Below, in pieces: positions 19,720 through 28,679 of a stretch of 64,000 nucleotides of DNA (within the stretch, counting starts at the first letter, position 1; each line of letters starts with the position of its first letter). Under the pieces are notes generated by a model. The model had not been told where the DNA came from. It saw nothing but the letters and a program-made list of their open reading frames with translations, and did not search any database. This DNA comes from Lutibacter oceani (GTDB lineage Bacteria; Bacteroidota; Bacteroidia; Flavobacteriales; Flavobacteriaceae), in contig NZ_QTTQ01000009.1 in assembly GCF_003384935.1 (NCBI RefSeq), positions 310,001 through 374,000 on the forward strand. The letters run 5' to 3'. Both the position numbers and the translations under genes were made by a program.

Positions 19720-20899
19720 TTCCGTAAACGTACCACTTGTTAGTAACTAAATGTTGTAATCCCATTGGACCTCTATGATGTAATTTATCAGTACTTATTG
19801 CTAATTCTCCTCCCAAACCAAACTGACCACCATCGGTAAAACGTGTAGAAGCATTTTGGTAAACCGCAGCAGAATCGACAGCTTCCATAAAATTTTGAGC
19901 AGAGTTATTATTATTTGTAATGATAACAGCCGAATGCCCACCACTATATTTATTTATTTTTGAAACAGCTTCCTCTAAATTTTGAACGAATCCTAATACA
20001 ATTTTATAATCTAAAAACTCTTCAAACCAAATTTTTTGAGAATTAATAGCAGCTACATTTTCAAATTTTGATAATGGTTCATCTCCAAGTATTTCAACAT
20101 TTGCTTCAACCAATTTTTGAATTATTTTTTTTATAAAAACCTCTTTATTAAGTAAATTATAATTAAACAAAATTTTATCTACAGCATTACAAGCTGATAT
20201 TTTTGTTGTTTTACCGTTTAAAATTACACTTAATGCAATATCTAAATCTGCTTCAGTATCAACATAAATAAAATTATTCCCCCTCCCACTAACTATAACA
20301 GGACAAGTAGCATACTGTTTAACAAATGCAATTAATTTTTCTCCACCACGTGGTACAATTAAATCAATTTTTTGGGTTGGATTTTGTAAAAATGCTTGAG
20401 TTTCCGTTCTGTTATAATTCAAATATTCCACCCAATTTGTTGAAATATTGTTTTCTTGCAAGGCTCTATGCCATAATTCAACAATTTTTATGTTTGAATT
20501 TAACGACTCTTTTCCTCCTTTTAAAACTATTTTATTTCCAGATTTAAAAGCAATTCCAGCAGCCTCAACTGTAACATCTGGTCTAGATTCATAAATAATT
20601 AAAACTGATCCAAATGGTGCAGTTTTATTGGTCATTTTTAATCCGTTTTCATGTGTAAAATTGTACAATTCTTTTCCAACAGGATCAACATCGGCAATTA
20701 ACTGCTCCAATGATAAAATCATCCCATCAATTTTAGTTTCATCAACTTTTAATCTATCATACATGGCTAAATCATTTCCGTTATAATTGGAAATATCTAG
20801 TTTGTTTACGTCAATAATTACTTCTTTTTCTGAAGCAATTAATTGTGCCATAGATTTTAAAACGTTGTTTTTTTCTATTAATGTTAATCCTTTCATCAA
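19703..20899 (-). CDS. proA: Gamma-glutamyl phosphate reductase ProA
   Basis: A 398-residue aldehyde-dehydrogenase-like reductase converting glutamyl-5-phosphate to the semialdehyde. The catalytic cysteine is in KISACNAVDKILF (near residue 240), and FGSVLIIYESRPDVT and the C-terminal RGPMGLQHLVT are typical of ProA. It overlaps argD by 4 bases (stop and start interlocked) and proB by 17 bases. Its place in the middle of an arginine operon joins proline and arginine synthesis, which share glutamate as precursor. Confidence 0.96.
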   Translation of the reverse strand: MMKGLTLIEKNNVLKSMAQLIASEKEVIIDVNKLDISNYNGNDLAMYDRLKVDETKIDGMILSLEQLIADVDPVGKELYNFTHENGLKMTNKTAPFGSVLIIYESRPDVTVEAAGIAFKSGNKIVLKGGKESLNSNIKIVELWHRALQENNISTNWVEYLNYNRTETQAFLQNPTQKIDLIVPRGGEKLIAFVKQYATCPVIVSGRGNNFIYVDTEADLDIALSVILNGKTTKISACNAVDKILFNYNLLNKEVFIKKIIQKLVEANVEILGDEPLSKFENVAAINSQKIWFEEFLDYKIVLGFVQNLEEAVSKINKYSGGHSAVIITNNNNSAQNFMEAVDSAAVYQNASTRFTDGGQFGLGGELAISTDKLHHRGPMGLQHLVTNKWYVYGNGQIR

Positions 20900-22023
20900 A
20901 CTAAAACTTCTTTTAAAGCCTTTATAAAAATATCAACTTCTTCTTTTGTTAAAGCTAAAGGAGGTAATATTCTTAATAAATTTTTATTGTTAGATCCACC
21001 AGTAAAAATATGCTTATCAAAAATTAATTTCTTTCTTAATTCACCTACTTCAAAATCAAATTCAACACCAAGCATTAATCCATTTCCTTTTACTTTTTTT
21101 ACTTTTGGAACAGACTTAATTTCTTCTAAAAAATAAGCTGAAACTTCATTTACATTATCAATCAATTTTTCTTTTTCGATAATATCTAATACTGATATTG
21201 CAGCTGCACAAGCCAAATGATTACCTCCAAAAGTAGTTCCTAGCATTCCATATTTAGCTTTAATTTTTTTTGAAATTAAAACGCCTCCAATAGGAAAACC
21301 ATTTCCCATTCCTTTTGCAGTTGTTATAATATCTGGTTTTATTTTATGATGTTGAAAAGCGAAAAACATTCCACTTCTACCATAACCAGATTGAATTTCA
21401 TCTAAAATTAATAGCGCTTTATTTTTCTTACAGACTTTTTTTACTTTTTTAAAGAATTTTTTTTCTCCTTCATCTAAACCTCCAACTCCCTGAATTCCTT
21501 CAATAATAACAGCAGCCACATCCCCTTTTCCAAGTTCATGAATTACCAATTCAATATTATTTAAGGGTAAAAAAGTAACTTTTTGCTGAAGATTTATTGG
21601 CGCATTGATATTTAAATTATCTGTAACAGCAACAGCAGCTGATGTTCTACCATGAAAAGCATTATTAAATGAAATAATTCTTTTTTTCCCAGTAATAAAT
21701 GAAGCCAATTTTAAAGCATTTTCATTAGCTTCAGCTCCTGAATTACATAAAAACAAGTTATATTTTTCACAATTTGAAATTTTTCCTAATTTTTCTGCTA
21801 ATTCATTTTGTAATGGATTTTGAACAGAATTAGAATAAAATCCAATTTTACTCAATTGATTAGATAAAGCCTGCACGTATTCCGAATGTGAATGTCCAAC
21901 AGAAATTACTCCATGACCACCATACAAATCCAAATATTTTACATTATTCTCATCCCAAACATAAGCTCCTTTAGCTTTTACCGGTGTAACATTATATAAC
22001 GGATAAACATCAAATAATTCCAT
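20896..22023 (-). CDS. argD: N-acylornithine aminotransferase ArgD
   Basis: A 375-residue class III PLP aminotransferase. LLILDEIQSGYGRSG and the PLP-lysine segment TTAKGMGNGFPIGG (around residue 235-250) are clear. In this pathway it makes N-acyl-ornithine from N-acyl-glutamate semialdehyde. An ornithine aminotransferase would look similar, but the surrounding argC, argB and argF' favour ArgD. It follows proC by 9 bases and overlaps proA by 4. Confidence 0.92.
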   Translation of the reverse strand: MELFDVYPLYNVTPVKAKGAYVWDENNVKYLDLYGGHGVISVGHSHSEYVQALSNQLSKIGFYSNSVQNPLQNELAEKLGKISNCEKYNLFLCNSGAEANENALKLASFITGKKRIISFNNAFHGRTSAAVAVTDNLNINAPINLQQKVTFLPLNNIELVIHELGKGDVAAVIIEGIQGVGGLDEGEKKFFKKVKKVCKKNKALLILDEIQSGYGRSGMFFAFQHHKIKPDIITTAKGMGNGFPIGGVLISKKIKAKYGMLGTTFGGNHLACAAAISVLDIIEKEKLIDNVNEVSAYFLEEIKSVPKVKKVKGNGLMLGVEFDFEVGELRKKLIFDKHIFTGGSNNKNLLRILPPLALTKEEVDIFIKALKEVLV

Positions 22024-22032
22024 AATTTTTAT

Positions 22033-22827
22033 TTAAATCTGATTAATTTTTTCGAATGAAGTTACCAAACCTTTTATTAAAGAAGAGCTTAACCCTTGAT
22101 GCTCCATTTCATTTAAACCTTCTATTGTACAACCACTTGGAGTTGTAACTTTATCAATTTCCTGTTCTGGATGATTCCCTGATTTCACCAATAAACTTGC
22201 AGCTCCCAAACAGGTTTGAACTGCTAATTCCTGTGCTTCTTCGGCATCAAAACCTAACTGTACAGCTCCTTGTGTTGTTGCGCGTATTAAACGCATCCAA
22301 AAAGCAATTCCACTTGCACATATTACCGTTGCAGATTGCATTAATTTTTCTTCAATACACATTGTTTTACCAACAGAATTAAATATTGTTTTTGCAGATT
22401 CCACATGCAGTTTTCCTTTTTGGTTTGAACTCAAACATGTCATAGATTGTCCAACAGAAATAGCAGTATTTGGCATACCTCTTATAATAGAAATATCTGT
22501 TCCCAAAACCCCTTCTATATCCTGTATTTTTCTACCTGTAACTACAGAAATTACTGTATGCCTTTTTGGGTTAACTACATCCTTTATTTCTTCTAAAACC
22601 TCTTGTAATTGTTTAGGTTGAACAGCAATAATAACAACATCTGAAAAACGAACTGCTTTCTTGTTATCTGTTGAAATTTTAACATTAGGTAATTTGTTCC
22701 AGGAATCTAACGATTCTATATTACGCTTTGTTAAATACAGGTTCTTAAATTTAAAATTGTCTTGTGTTAAAATCCCAATTGCAATTGAATATCCTAAATT
22801 TCCAGTTCCTAATATTGCTATTTTCAT
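22033..22827 (-). CDS. proC: Pyrroline-5-carboxylate reductase ProC
   Basis: A 264-residue NAD(P)-dependent reductase, the last step of proline synthesis. The Rossmann motif LGTGNLGYSIAIGI is at the N-terminus, and the C-terminal signature reads VTTPSGCTIEGLNEME. Length is as expected. With proB and proA it completes a full proline pathway nested between argC and argD. It lies 23 bases downstream of argC. Confidence 0.95.
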   Translation of the reverse strand: MKIAILGTGNLGYSIAIGILTQDNFKFKNLYLTKRNIESLDSWNKLPNVKISTDNKKAVRFSDVVIIAVQPKQLQEVLEEIKDVVNPKRHTVISVVTGRKIQDIEGVLGTDISIIRGMPNTAISVGQSMTCLSSNQKGKLHVESAKTIFNSVGKTMCIEEKLMQSATVICASGIAFWMRLIRATTQGAVQLGFDAEEAQELAVQTCLGAASLLVKSGNHPEQEIDKVTTPSGCTIEGLNEMEHQGLSSSLIKGLVTSFEKINQI

Positions 22828-22850
22828 GAGTTTGGTTTTATACTTTTTTG

Positions 22851-23828
22851 TTAAAAAGAATTAGCTTTTAATTTTAATCCTTCTGTTTGATTTAATCTTA
22901 ACATTAAATTCATATTTTGAATGGCTTGCCCGGATGCTCCTTTTAATAAATTATCAATAACAGAAGTTATTAATAATTGATTTCCGTGTTTTTCAAGATG
23001 TAAAAAACAGTTATTTGTATTTACAACTTGTTTTAAATGAATTGGTTTTTTTGAAATTTTAGTAAAAACTGCATCTTTATAAAAATCTTCAAATAATTCA
23101 AAAGCAGCTTCAAGGCTTTCGTCAAATTTTAAATAAATGGAGGCAAAAATTCCCCTACTAAAATTCCCTCTATTTGGAATAAAAAACAGTTCGTCTAAAA
23201 AATTAGGTTGCAACAATCCTAAACTTTCCGAAATTTCTCCTAAATGTTGATGTGTAAATGCCTTATATACTGAAAAATTATTATCTCTCCAGCTAAAATG
23301 TGTTGTTTCACTTGGTGAAACACCAGCCCCAGTTGAGCCTGTTGTAGCATTTATATGAACTGAATTGTTTAATAAATTTGCTTCTGCCAATGGTAATAAT
23401 GCTAATTGAATGGCTGTTGCAAAACAACCCGGATTTGCAATATAATTGGCTTTCTCAATTTTTGCTTGTTGCAATTCAGGCAATCCATAAACATACTCAT
23501 TTCCTTGAAAAGAAGCATCTTTTATCAACCTAAAATCGTTACTTAAATCTATAATTTTAGTACTATCAGAAAACTTATTAGCTTCTAAAAACTTTTTTGA
23601 ATTTCCGTGTCCCAAACACAAAAACAAAACATCAACATTAGAGTTTATGGTATTGGTAAACTTTAAATCTAACGCTCCTAATAAATCCTGATGTACATCG
23701 TAAATATAATTTCCAGCATTGGAAGTACTGTAAACAAAATCTATAGCTACAGATGGGTGATGAACTAACAATCTTATTAATTCTCCTGCTGTATAACCTG
23801 CACCACCAATTATTCCTGCTTTAATCAT
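22851..23828 (-). CDS. argC: N-acylglutamyl-phosphate reductase ArgC
   Basis: A 325-residue NADPH-dependent reductase forming N-acyl-glutamate semialdehyde. The Rossmann motif GGAGYTAGELIRLL is at 9-22, and the catalytic cysteine is in NPGCFATAIQLALLPL near residue 135. STGAGVSPSETTH is also typical of the family. It overlaps argG by 4 bases, so the two are translationally coupled. No oddities. Confidence 0.95.
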   Translation of the reverse strand: MIKAGIIGGAGYTAGELIRLLVHHPSVAIDFVYSTSNAGNYIYDVHQDLLGALDLKFTNTINSNVDVLFLCLGHGNSKKFLEANKFSDSTKIIDLSNDFRLIKDASFQGNEYVYGLPELQQAKIEKANYIANPGCFATAIQLALLPLAEANLLNNSVHINATTGSTGAGVSPSETTHFSWRDNNFSVYKAFTHQHLGEISESLGLLQPNFLDELFFIPNRGNFSRGIFASIYLKFDESLEAAFELFEDFYKDAVFTKISKKPIHLKQVVNTNNCFLHLEKHGNQLLITSVIDNLLKGASGQAIQNMNLMLRLNQTEGLKLKANSF

Positions 23829-25012
23829 AATTCTGAATTTACACTGTGAAATATTTTATTTGGCGTTCCCAAAATTTTAATAAACCCTTTTGCATCATCT
23901 GCAGACCAAGCTTTATTTGTTTCTCCATATTCACCAAATTTCGATTTCATTAAATCGTGTGGAGATTCAATTCCGTTTAAACTAAAATGATATGGTTTTA
24001 ACGTTACAAAAACTTCACCTGAAACTGTTTTTTGTGAATCCTCTAAAAACGCTTCAATATTACGCATTACCGGTTCAAAATATTGACCGTCATGAAATAA
24101 CATTCCATACCAGCTTGCCAATTGCTCTTTTAAGTTTTGTTGCCATTTAGATAACACATGTTTTTCTAATAAATGATGTGCTTTTATAGTTACAACTGCT
24201 GCCGCAGCTTCAAAACCAACTCTTCCTTTTATTCCAACAATGGTATCTCCAACGTGAATATCTCTTCCAATGGCATATTTCGATGCTATGTCCTCTAATT
24301 TTAAAATAGTGTTTACTGAAGAATCCATTTCATCATTCAATCCAACTAATTCCCCATTTTTAAAATGTAATTTAATTGTTGTTGGTTCGGTTTTTTCCAA
24401 TTGACTTGGATATGCAGATTCCGGTAAACCTTGATGTGATGTTAATGTTTCAACACCACCAACACTGGTTCCCCAAATACCTTTATTAATGGAATATTTT
24501 GCTTTAGACCAAGGATAATCAACACCATGTTTTTTTAAATATTCAATTTCCTCCTGACGTGATAATTTTAAATCTCTAATTGGAGTTATAATTTCAATAT
24601 TAGGTGCCAATGTTTGAAAAATCATATCAAATCGAACTTGGTCATTTCCGGCTCCAGTACTTCCGTGTGCTATATATTTAGCATCAATCTTTTTAGCATA
24701 TTCAACAACTTCAATAGCTTGAAACACTCTTTCAGCACTCACAGAAAGTGGATACGTATTATTTTTTAATACATTTCCATACACCATAAAACGGATTGCT
24801 TTTTGATAGTATGTTTCTAATATATTTTTATTTGTATGAGATTTAACTCCCATTTCATAAGCTTTAGCTTCTACAACTTTTAGTTCTTCTGCTGAAAAAC
24901 CACCGGTATTTACCAAAACACTATGAACTTCTAAATTTAATTCGTGTTGCAAATATTTTACACAATAAGATGTATCTAAACCTCCACTGTATGCTACTAC
25001 TACTTTTTCCAT
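23825..25012 (-). CDS. argG: Argininosuccinate synthase ArgG
   Basis: A 395-residue ATP-pyrophosphatase enzyme joining citrulline and aspartate. The nucleotide loop AYSGGLDTSYCVKYL is at 8-22, and GSTGAGNDQVRF binds citrulline/aspartate. It is slightly shorter than many homologues and belongs to the branch typical of Bacteroidota. It lies two bases downstream of the GNAT gene and overlaps argC by four. Confidence 0.96.
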   Translation of the reverse strand: MEKVVVAYSGGLDTSYCVKYLQHELNLEVHSVLVNTGGFSAEELKVVEAKAYEMGVKSHTNKNILETYYQKAIRFMVYGNVLKNNTYPLSVSAERVFQAIEVVEYAKKIDAKYIAHGSTGAGNDQVRFDMIFQTLAPNIEIITPIRDLKLSRQEEIEYLKKHGVDYPWSKAKYSINKGIWGTSVGGVETLTSHQGLPESAYPSQLEKTEPTTIKLHFKNGELVGLNDEMDSSVNTILKLEDIASKYAIGRDIHVGDTIVGIKGRVGFEAAAAVVTIKAHHLLEKHVLSKWQQNLKEQLASWYGMLFHDGQYFEPVMRNIEAFLEDSQKTVSGEVFVTLKPYHFSLNGIESPHDLMKSKFGEYGETNKAWSADDAKGFIKILGTPNKIFHSVNSEL

Positions 25013-25014
25013 AA

Positions 25015-25635
25015 TTATTGTTTTTTTTCCTTTTTAAGGAACAATGCCTGTTTTATTCTTTTTAACCTGCTTAATACTTTTGAATCGTATTTGTGGCTTT
25101 TAATATTTTTTTCGTGTTTTGGGTCATATAACATCCCGGTACACAAACACATTTTACGTTCGGTTCTTGTTAAAACATCAAAGTTTTTGCAAGTTCTACA
25201 ACCGTTCCAGAAAGCTTCATCTGTAGTTAATTCTGAAAAAGTAACCGGCTGATAGCCTAATTCATAATTGATTTTTAAGACTGCTAAACCTGTTGTAATT
25301 CCAAAAATTTTAGCCTCAGGATATTTCTCTTTAGAATATTCTAAAATTTTCGTTTTAATTTGTTTTGCCAATCCTTGATTTCTAAAATCAGGGTGTACAA
25401 TTAAACCCGAGTTTACTACAAAGGAATTATTATCCCAAGTTTCTATATAACAAAAACCGGCAAATTCGTCATCTTTAGTTGCAATTATTGCATCTCCTGA
25501 ACTAATCTTTTTAGTAATGTATTCTGGAGTCCTTTCAGCAATACCCGTTCCTCTTACTTTTGCAGATTCTTTAATGGTTTCACAAATTATTTCAGCATAT
25601 TTAATATGCGATAAATTAGCTATAACAATTTTCAT
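25015..25635 (-). CDS. GNAT N-acyltransferase, probable N-acylglutamate synthase (ArgA-like)
   Basis: A 206-residue GNAT-fold acyltransferase. The acyl-CoA-binding loop is in VHPDFRNQGLAKQIK (about 85-99). As first gene of the arg operon, and with no argA kinase-domain fusion or argJ seen, it is the likely enzyme that acylates glutamate with acetyl- or succinyl-CoA. Its C-terminus is unusual: NGCRTCKNFDVLTRTERKMC with a following LC gives four cysteines in C-x2-C and C-x-C pairs (residues ~147-171), a possible metal site. The tail beyond is lysine- and arginine-rich. Confidence 0.78.
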   Translation of the reverse strand: MKIVIANLSHIKYAEIICETIKESAKVRGTGIAERTPEYITKKISSGDAIIATKDDEFAGFCYIETWDNNSFVVNSGLIVHPDFRNQGLAKQIKTKILEYSKEKYPEAKIFGITTGLAVLKINYELGYQPVTFSELTTDEAFWNGCRTCKNFDVLTRTERKMCLCTGMLYDPKHEKNIKSHKYDSKVLSRLKRIKQALFLKKEKKQ

Positions 25636-25676
25636 TGTTTACTTTATGTTTTAAAATTAAATATTGATATTTTTTT

Positions 25677-25703
25677 AGAAAGGAAAACGGACGCACCGTT
25701 TTC
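25677..25703 (-). terminator. Putative attenuator terminator of the arg-pro operon
   Basis: The minus strand has GAAAACGG-TGCGT-CCGTTTTC (25703-25683), an 8-bp stem, followed by CTTTCT. The U-rich tract is partly in the stem, so the terminator is weaker-looking than those of ilv and phe. It lies between the Arg-rich leader ORF and the first structural gene. TTTTC directly after the leader stop (25712-25708) can pair with GAAAA of the 5' arm as an alternative. Confidence 0.6.
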
Positions 25704-25712
25704 AATAGAAAA

Positions 25713-25778
25713 TTAAGCCCGCAAGGGGCGACGTGCGAAGCGACGTATAATTGATATGAATATATTTTCAATTTTCAT
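25713..25778 (-). CDS. Arginine operon leader peptide (21 codons, RRFARRPLR)
   Basis: A short ORF starts at ATG 25778-25776 and ends in TAA at 25715-25713. It encodes 21 residues: MKIENIFISII, then RRFARRPLRA. Five of the last ten residues are arginine, all in CGN codons (CGT CGC, CGT CGC, CGG). It ends 77 bases before the arg-pro operon's first gene and is followed at once by a hairpin. This is the layout of a ribosome-mediated attenuator, in which ribosomes stall on Arg codons when charged tRNA-Arg is scarce. The alternative is a chance reading of a GC-rich intergenic repeat. I favour the leader because the same design heads two neighbouring operons. Confidence 0.65.
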   Translation of the reverse strand: MKIENIFISIIRRFARRPLRA

Positions 25779-25783
25779 TGGTA

Positions 25784-25810
25784 CAATATTACATAAAAAA
25801 ATTAATACAA
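25784..25810 (-). promoter_or_regulatory. Weak promoter candidate for arg leader
   Basis: The minus strand has TTG (25810-25808), a 16-base spacer and TAATATTG (25791-25784), one mismatch from TAnnTTTG. The -7 ends only five bases before the leader ATG, so the transcript would be nearly leaderless. Tentative. Confidence 0.3.
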
Positions 25811-25815
25811 TGTTT

Positions 25816-25839
25816 AAATTGTTTAATAATTAACAATTT
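25816..25839. promoter_or_regulatory. Palindrome upstream of arg leader (possible operator)
   Basis: AAATTGTT-8 nt-AACAATTT is a perfect 8-bp inverted repeat just upstream of the putative arg promoter and 57 bases before the ilvA end. It might be a repressor site or a weak hairpin after ilvA. No protein can be named. The rest of the 25636-25895 gap holds the leader system described separately. Confidence 0.35.
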
Positions 25840-25895
25840 AAAGCTTTGCACCTTTTATATTAACAATCTAATTTAAAATTCATTAAACATTTATT

Positions 25896-27164
25896 CTATA
25901 TTAAGAATTGAAACAACTCTGGCTTTTCATTTAGGTACTCACCTAAAAACCCTTTTTGTTTCATTCTAATTACTAAAGGTTCAAAATCTTCTTTTGAATC
26001 CAGTTCAATTCCAACAACCGCCGGACCTTTATCTCTGTTATGTTTTTTGGTGTATTCAAAATAAGCAATATCATCATTTGGACCTAAAACATCCACTACA
26101 AATTCTTTTAATGCACCTGCCCTTTGTGGAAATTTGATAATAAAATAATGCTTTAAACCTTCATAAAATAGTGCGCGTTCTTTCATTTCTTCCATTCGGG
26201 TAATATCGTTATTACCGCCACTTACCACACAAACTACTGTTTTTCCTTTTATGTGATCTTTATAATTTTCTAAAGCTGCAATTGATAATGCTCCTGCAGG
26301 TTCAGCAACCAAAGCATTTTCGTTGTACACTTTTAAAATAGTGGAACAAATTAAGCCTTCATCTATTAAAACAACACTGTGCAAAAGTTCTTTACAAAAC
26401 TGAAAAGTAATATCGCCCATTCTTTTTACAGCTGCACCATCAACAAATTTTTCTATATGATCTAAAGTTGTATTTTCTCCTTTCTCTAAAGAATTTGTTA
26501 ATGAAGGTGCTCCTTTTGGTTCAACTCCAATAATTTTAGTAGCAGGGCTTAATGTTTTAAAAACGCTTCCAACTCCTGAAGCTAAACCTCCACCTCCAAC
26601 TGGTAAAAACAAATAATCTATTGGATCTGAAATATCTTTCAAAATTTCTAAACCAACTGTTCCTTGTCCGGCAATAACATCTAAATCATCAAAAGGATGT
26701 ACAAAAGTACTTTTGTTTGCATTACAAAATTCGTTGGCAGCTTCCTGACTGTCATCAAAACTATCTCCATACAATTTAATTTCAATAAACTCCCCACCAA
26801 ACATTCTAACCTGATCAATTTTTTGATGTGGAGTAGTAACGGGCATAAAAATAGTTCCGTAAACTTTTAAACTTTTACAAGCAAAAGCTACTCCTTGTGC
26901 GTGATTTCCAGCACTGGCGCACACAATACCATTTTGTAATTGCGATTCAGTTAATCCTTGAATCTTATTGTAAGCACCTCTAATTTTATAAGAACGTACA
27001 ACCTGTAAATCTTCCCTTTTGAAATAAACATTCGCCTGGTACCGTTCAGAGAAATTTTTCATAAAAACCAAAGGAGTTGCCTGAACAACTCCTTTGATAT
27101 TTTGTTGCGCTTTGTAAATTTTCTCTAGTGGAATACTATTTTGAGAAGCTACATCCATTCGCAT
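25896..27164 (-). CDS. ilvA: Threonine deaminase IlvA
   Basis: A 422-residue PLP enzyme converting threonine to 2-oxobutanoate, the entry to isoleucine. The PLP lysine is K60 in VVRSYKIRGAYNK, and SAGNHAQG and VGGGGLASG bind the cofactor phosphate. It has a single C-terminal ACT-like regulatory domain (about 335-422), so it is the shorter biosynthetic form rather than the two-domain E. coli form; isoleucine inhibition is likely. It is the last gene of the ilv operon, 20 bases after ilvC. Confidence 0.95.
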   Translation of the reverse strand: MRMDVASQNSIPLEKIYKAQQNIKGVVQATPLVFMKNFSERYQANVYFKREDLQVVRSYKIRGAYNKIQGLTESQLQNGIVCASAGNHAQGVAFACKSLKVYGTIFMPVTTPHQKIDQVRMFGGEFIEIKLYGDSFDDSQEAANEFCNANKSTFVHPFDDLDVIAGQGTVGLEILKDISDPIDYLFLPVGGGGLASGVGSVFKTLSPATKIIGVEPKGAPSLTNSLEKGENTTLDHIEKFVDGAAVKRMGDITFQFCKELLHSVVLIDEGLICSTILKVYNENALVAEPAGALSIAALENYKDHIKGKTVVCVVSGGNNDITRMEEMKERALFYEGLKHYFIIKFPQRAGALKEFVVDVLGPNDDIAYFEYTKKHNRDKGPAVVGIELDSKEDFEPLVIRMKQKGFLGEYLNEKPELFQFLI

Positions 27165-27184
27165 TATTTAATAATTTCTATTTT

Positions 27185-28660
27185 TTATGATACAATTTTT
27201 GTCATTGCAGTCATCGATGCTCTTAAATACTCACCTATATCTTCTACTGGATGATTTCTAATTGAAGCGTTTACCTCAATTAATTCCTTATTATCTACAC
27301 CATTAGAACCATCGTTAAAAGGTCTTCCAACAAAATTACTTGGTGTTTTTTTAACATAGTCTGCAATTAATGGCTTACATGCATGGTCAAATAAATAACA
27401 ACCATATTCTGCAGTATCTGAAATTACACTGTTCATTTCGAATAATTTTTTACGTGCAATGGTATTAGCAATTAATGGCGTTTCGTGTAAAGATTCGTAA
27501 TAAGCAGATTCATCAATAATTCCAGATTCTGTCATCGCTTCAAAAGCTAATTCAACACCTGCTTTAACCATTGCTACCATTAAAACTCCATTATCAAAAT
27601 ATTCCTGTTCAGAAATTTTCACATCGGCAGCTGGTGTTTTTTCAAACGCAGTTTCTCCTGTTGCAGCTCTCCAAGTTAATAAGTTTACATCATCATTTGC
27701 CCAATCTTCCATCATTGTTTTTGAGAAATGACCACTCATAATATCATCCATATGTTTTTGGAATAATGGACGCATAATATCTTTTAATTCTTCTGAAGCA
27801 TTAAATGCTGCAATTTTTGCTGGATTAGATAAACGATCCATCATATTAGTTATACCACCGTGCTTTAAAGCTTCAGTAATTGTTTCCCAACCATATTGAA
27901 TTAATTTTGAGGCATATCCTTTATCAACTCCCTCATCAACCATTTTATCGAAACATAAAATAGAACCTGTTTGCAATAAACCACATAAAATAGTTTGTTC
28001 ACCCATTAAATCTGATTTTACCTCAGCAACAAAAGAAGATTCTAAAACTCCTGCCGTATGACCACCAGTACCAACTGCATATGCTTTTGCGTAATCCCAA
28101 CCTTTTCCTTCAGGATCATTTTCAGGGTGTACTGCTATTAAAGTTGGTACCCCAAATCCTCTCTTAAATTCTTCACGAACTTCAGATCCTGGTGATTTAG
28201 GTGCTACCATAATTACAGTAATATCTTTACGAATTTGCATTCCTTCTTCAACAATATTAAAACCGTGTGAATATGAAAGTGTTGCTCCTTTTTTCATTAA
28301 AGGCATTACAGCAGAAACTACTGCGGTATGCTGTTTATCTGGTGTTAAATTGATTAACAAATCTGCAGAAGGAATCATTTCTTCATAAGTTCCAACTTTA
28401 AATTTGTTTTCTGAAGCATTTAAAAACGATTGTCTTTTTTCTGCAATAGCTGCTGGTCTTAAAGTATAAGAAACGTCTAAACCAGAATCTCTCATATTTA
28501 AACCTTGATTTAAACCTTGAGCTCCACAACCAACAATTACTATTTTTTTTCCTTTTAAAGCTGCTACACCTTCACTGAATTCAGAAGAATCCATAAATCT
28601 ACATTTTCCTAATTGACTTAATTTATCTCTTAATGAAAGTGTATTAAAATAATTTGCCAT
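27185..28660 (-). CDS. ilvC: Ketol-acid reductoisomerase IlvC (class II)
   Basis: A 491-residue enzyme of the long, class II type (as in E. coli), with a duplicated C-terminal helical domain. [19 protein letters not shown] (about 36-54) is the NADPH-binding motif. It isomerises and reduces acetolactate or acetohydroxybutyrate in valine and isoleucine synthesis. It follows ilvN by 19 bases. Nothing odd. Confidence 0.97.
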   Translation of the reverse strand: MANYFNTLSLRDKLSQLGKCRFMDSSEFSEGVAALKGKKIVIVGCGAQGLNQGLNMRDSGLDVSYTLRPAAIAEKRQSFLNASENKFKVGTYEEMIPSADLLINLTPDKQHTAVVSAVMPLMKKGATLSYSHGFNIVEEGMQIRKDITVIMVAPKSPGSEVREEFKRGFGVPTLIAVHPENDPEGKGWDYAKAYAVGTGGHTAGVLESSFVAEVKSDLMGEQTILCGLLQTGSILCFDKMVDEGVDKGYASKLIQYGWETITEALKHGGITNMMDRLSNPAKIAAFNASEELKDIMRPLFQKHMDDIMSGHFSKTMMEDWANDDVNLLTWRAATGETAFEKTPAADVKISEQEYFDNGVLMVAMVKAGVELAFEAMTESGIIDESAYYESLHETPLIANTIARKKLFEMNSVISDTAEYGCYLFDHACKPLIADYVKKTPSNFVGRPFNDGSNGVDNKELIEVNASIRNHPVEDIGEYLRASMTAMTKIVS

Positions 28661-28679
28661 TTTTTTATTCTTTTAATCT

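Noticed and set aside
25683-25745. GC-rich block before the arg operon read as a REP-like repeat
   Set aside because: No second copy was found in this window and its minus-strand frame gives an Arg-rich leader; kept as an attenuator, though the repeat explanation remains the main alternative.
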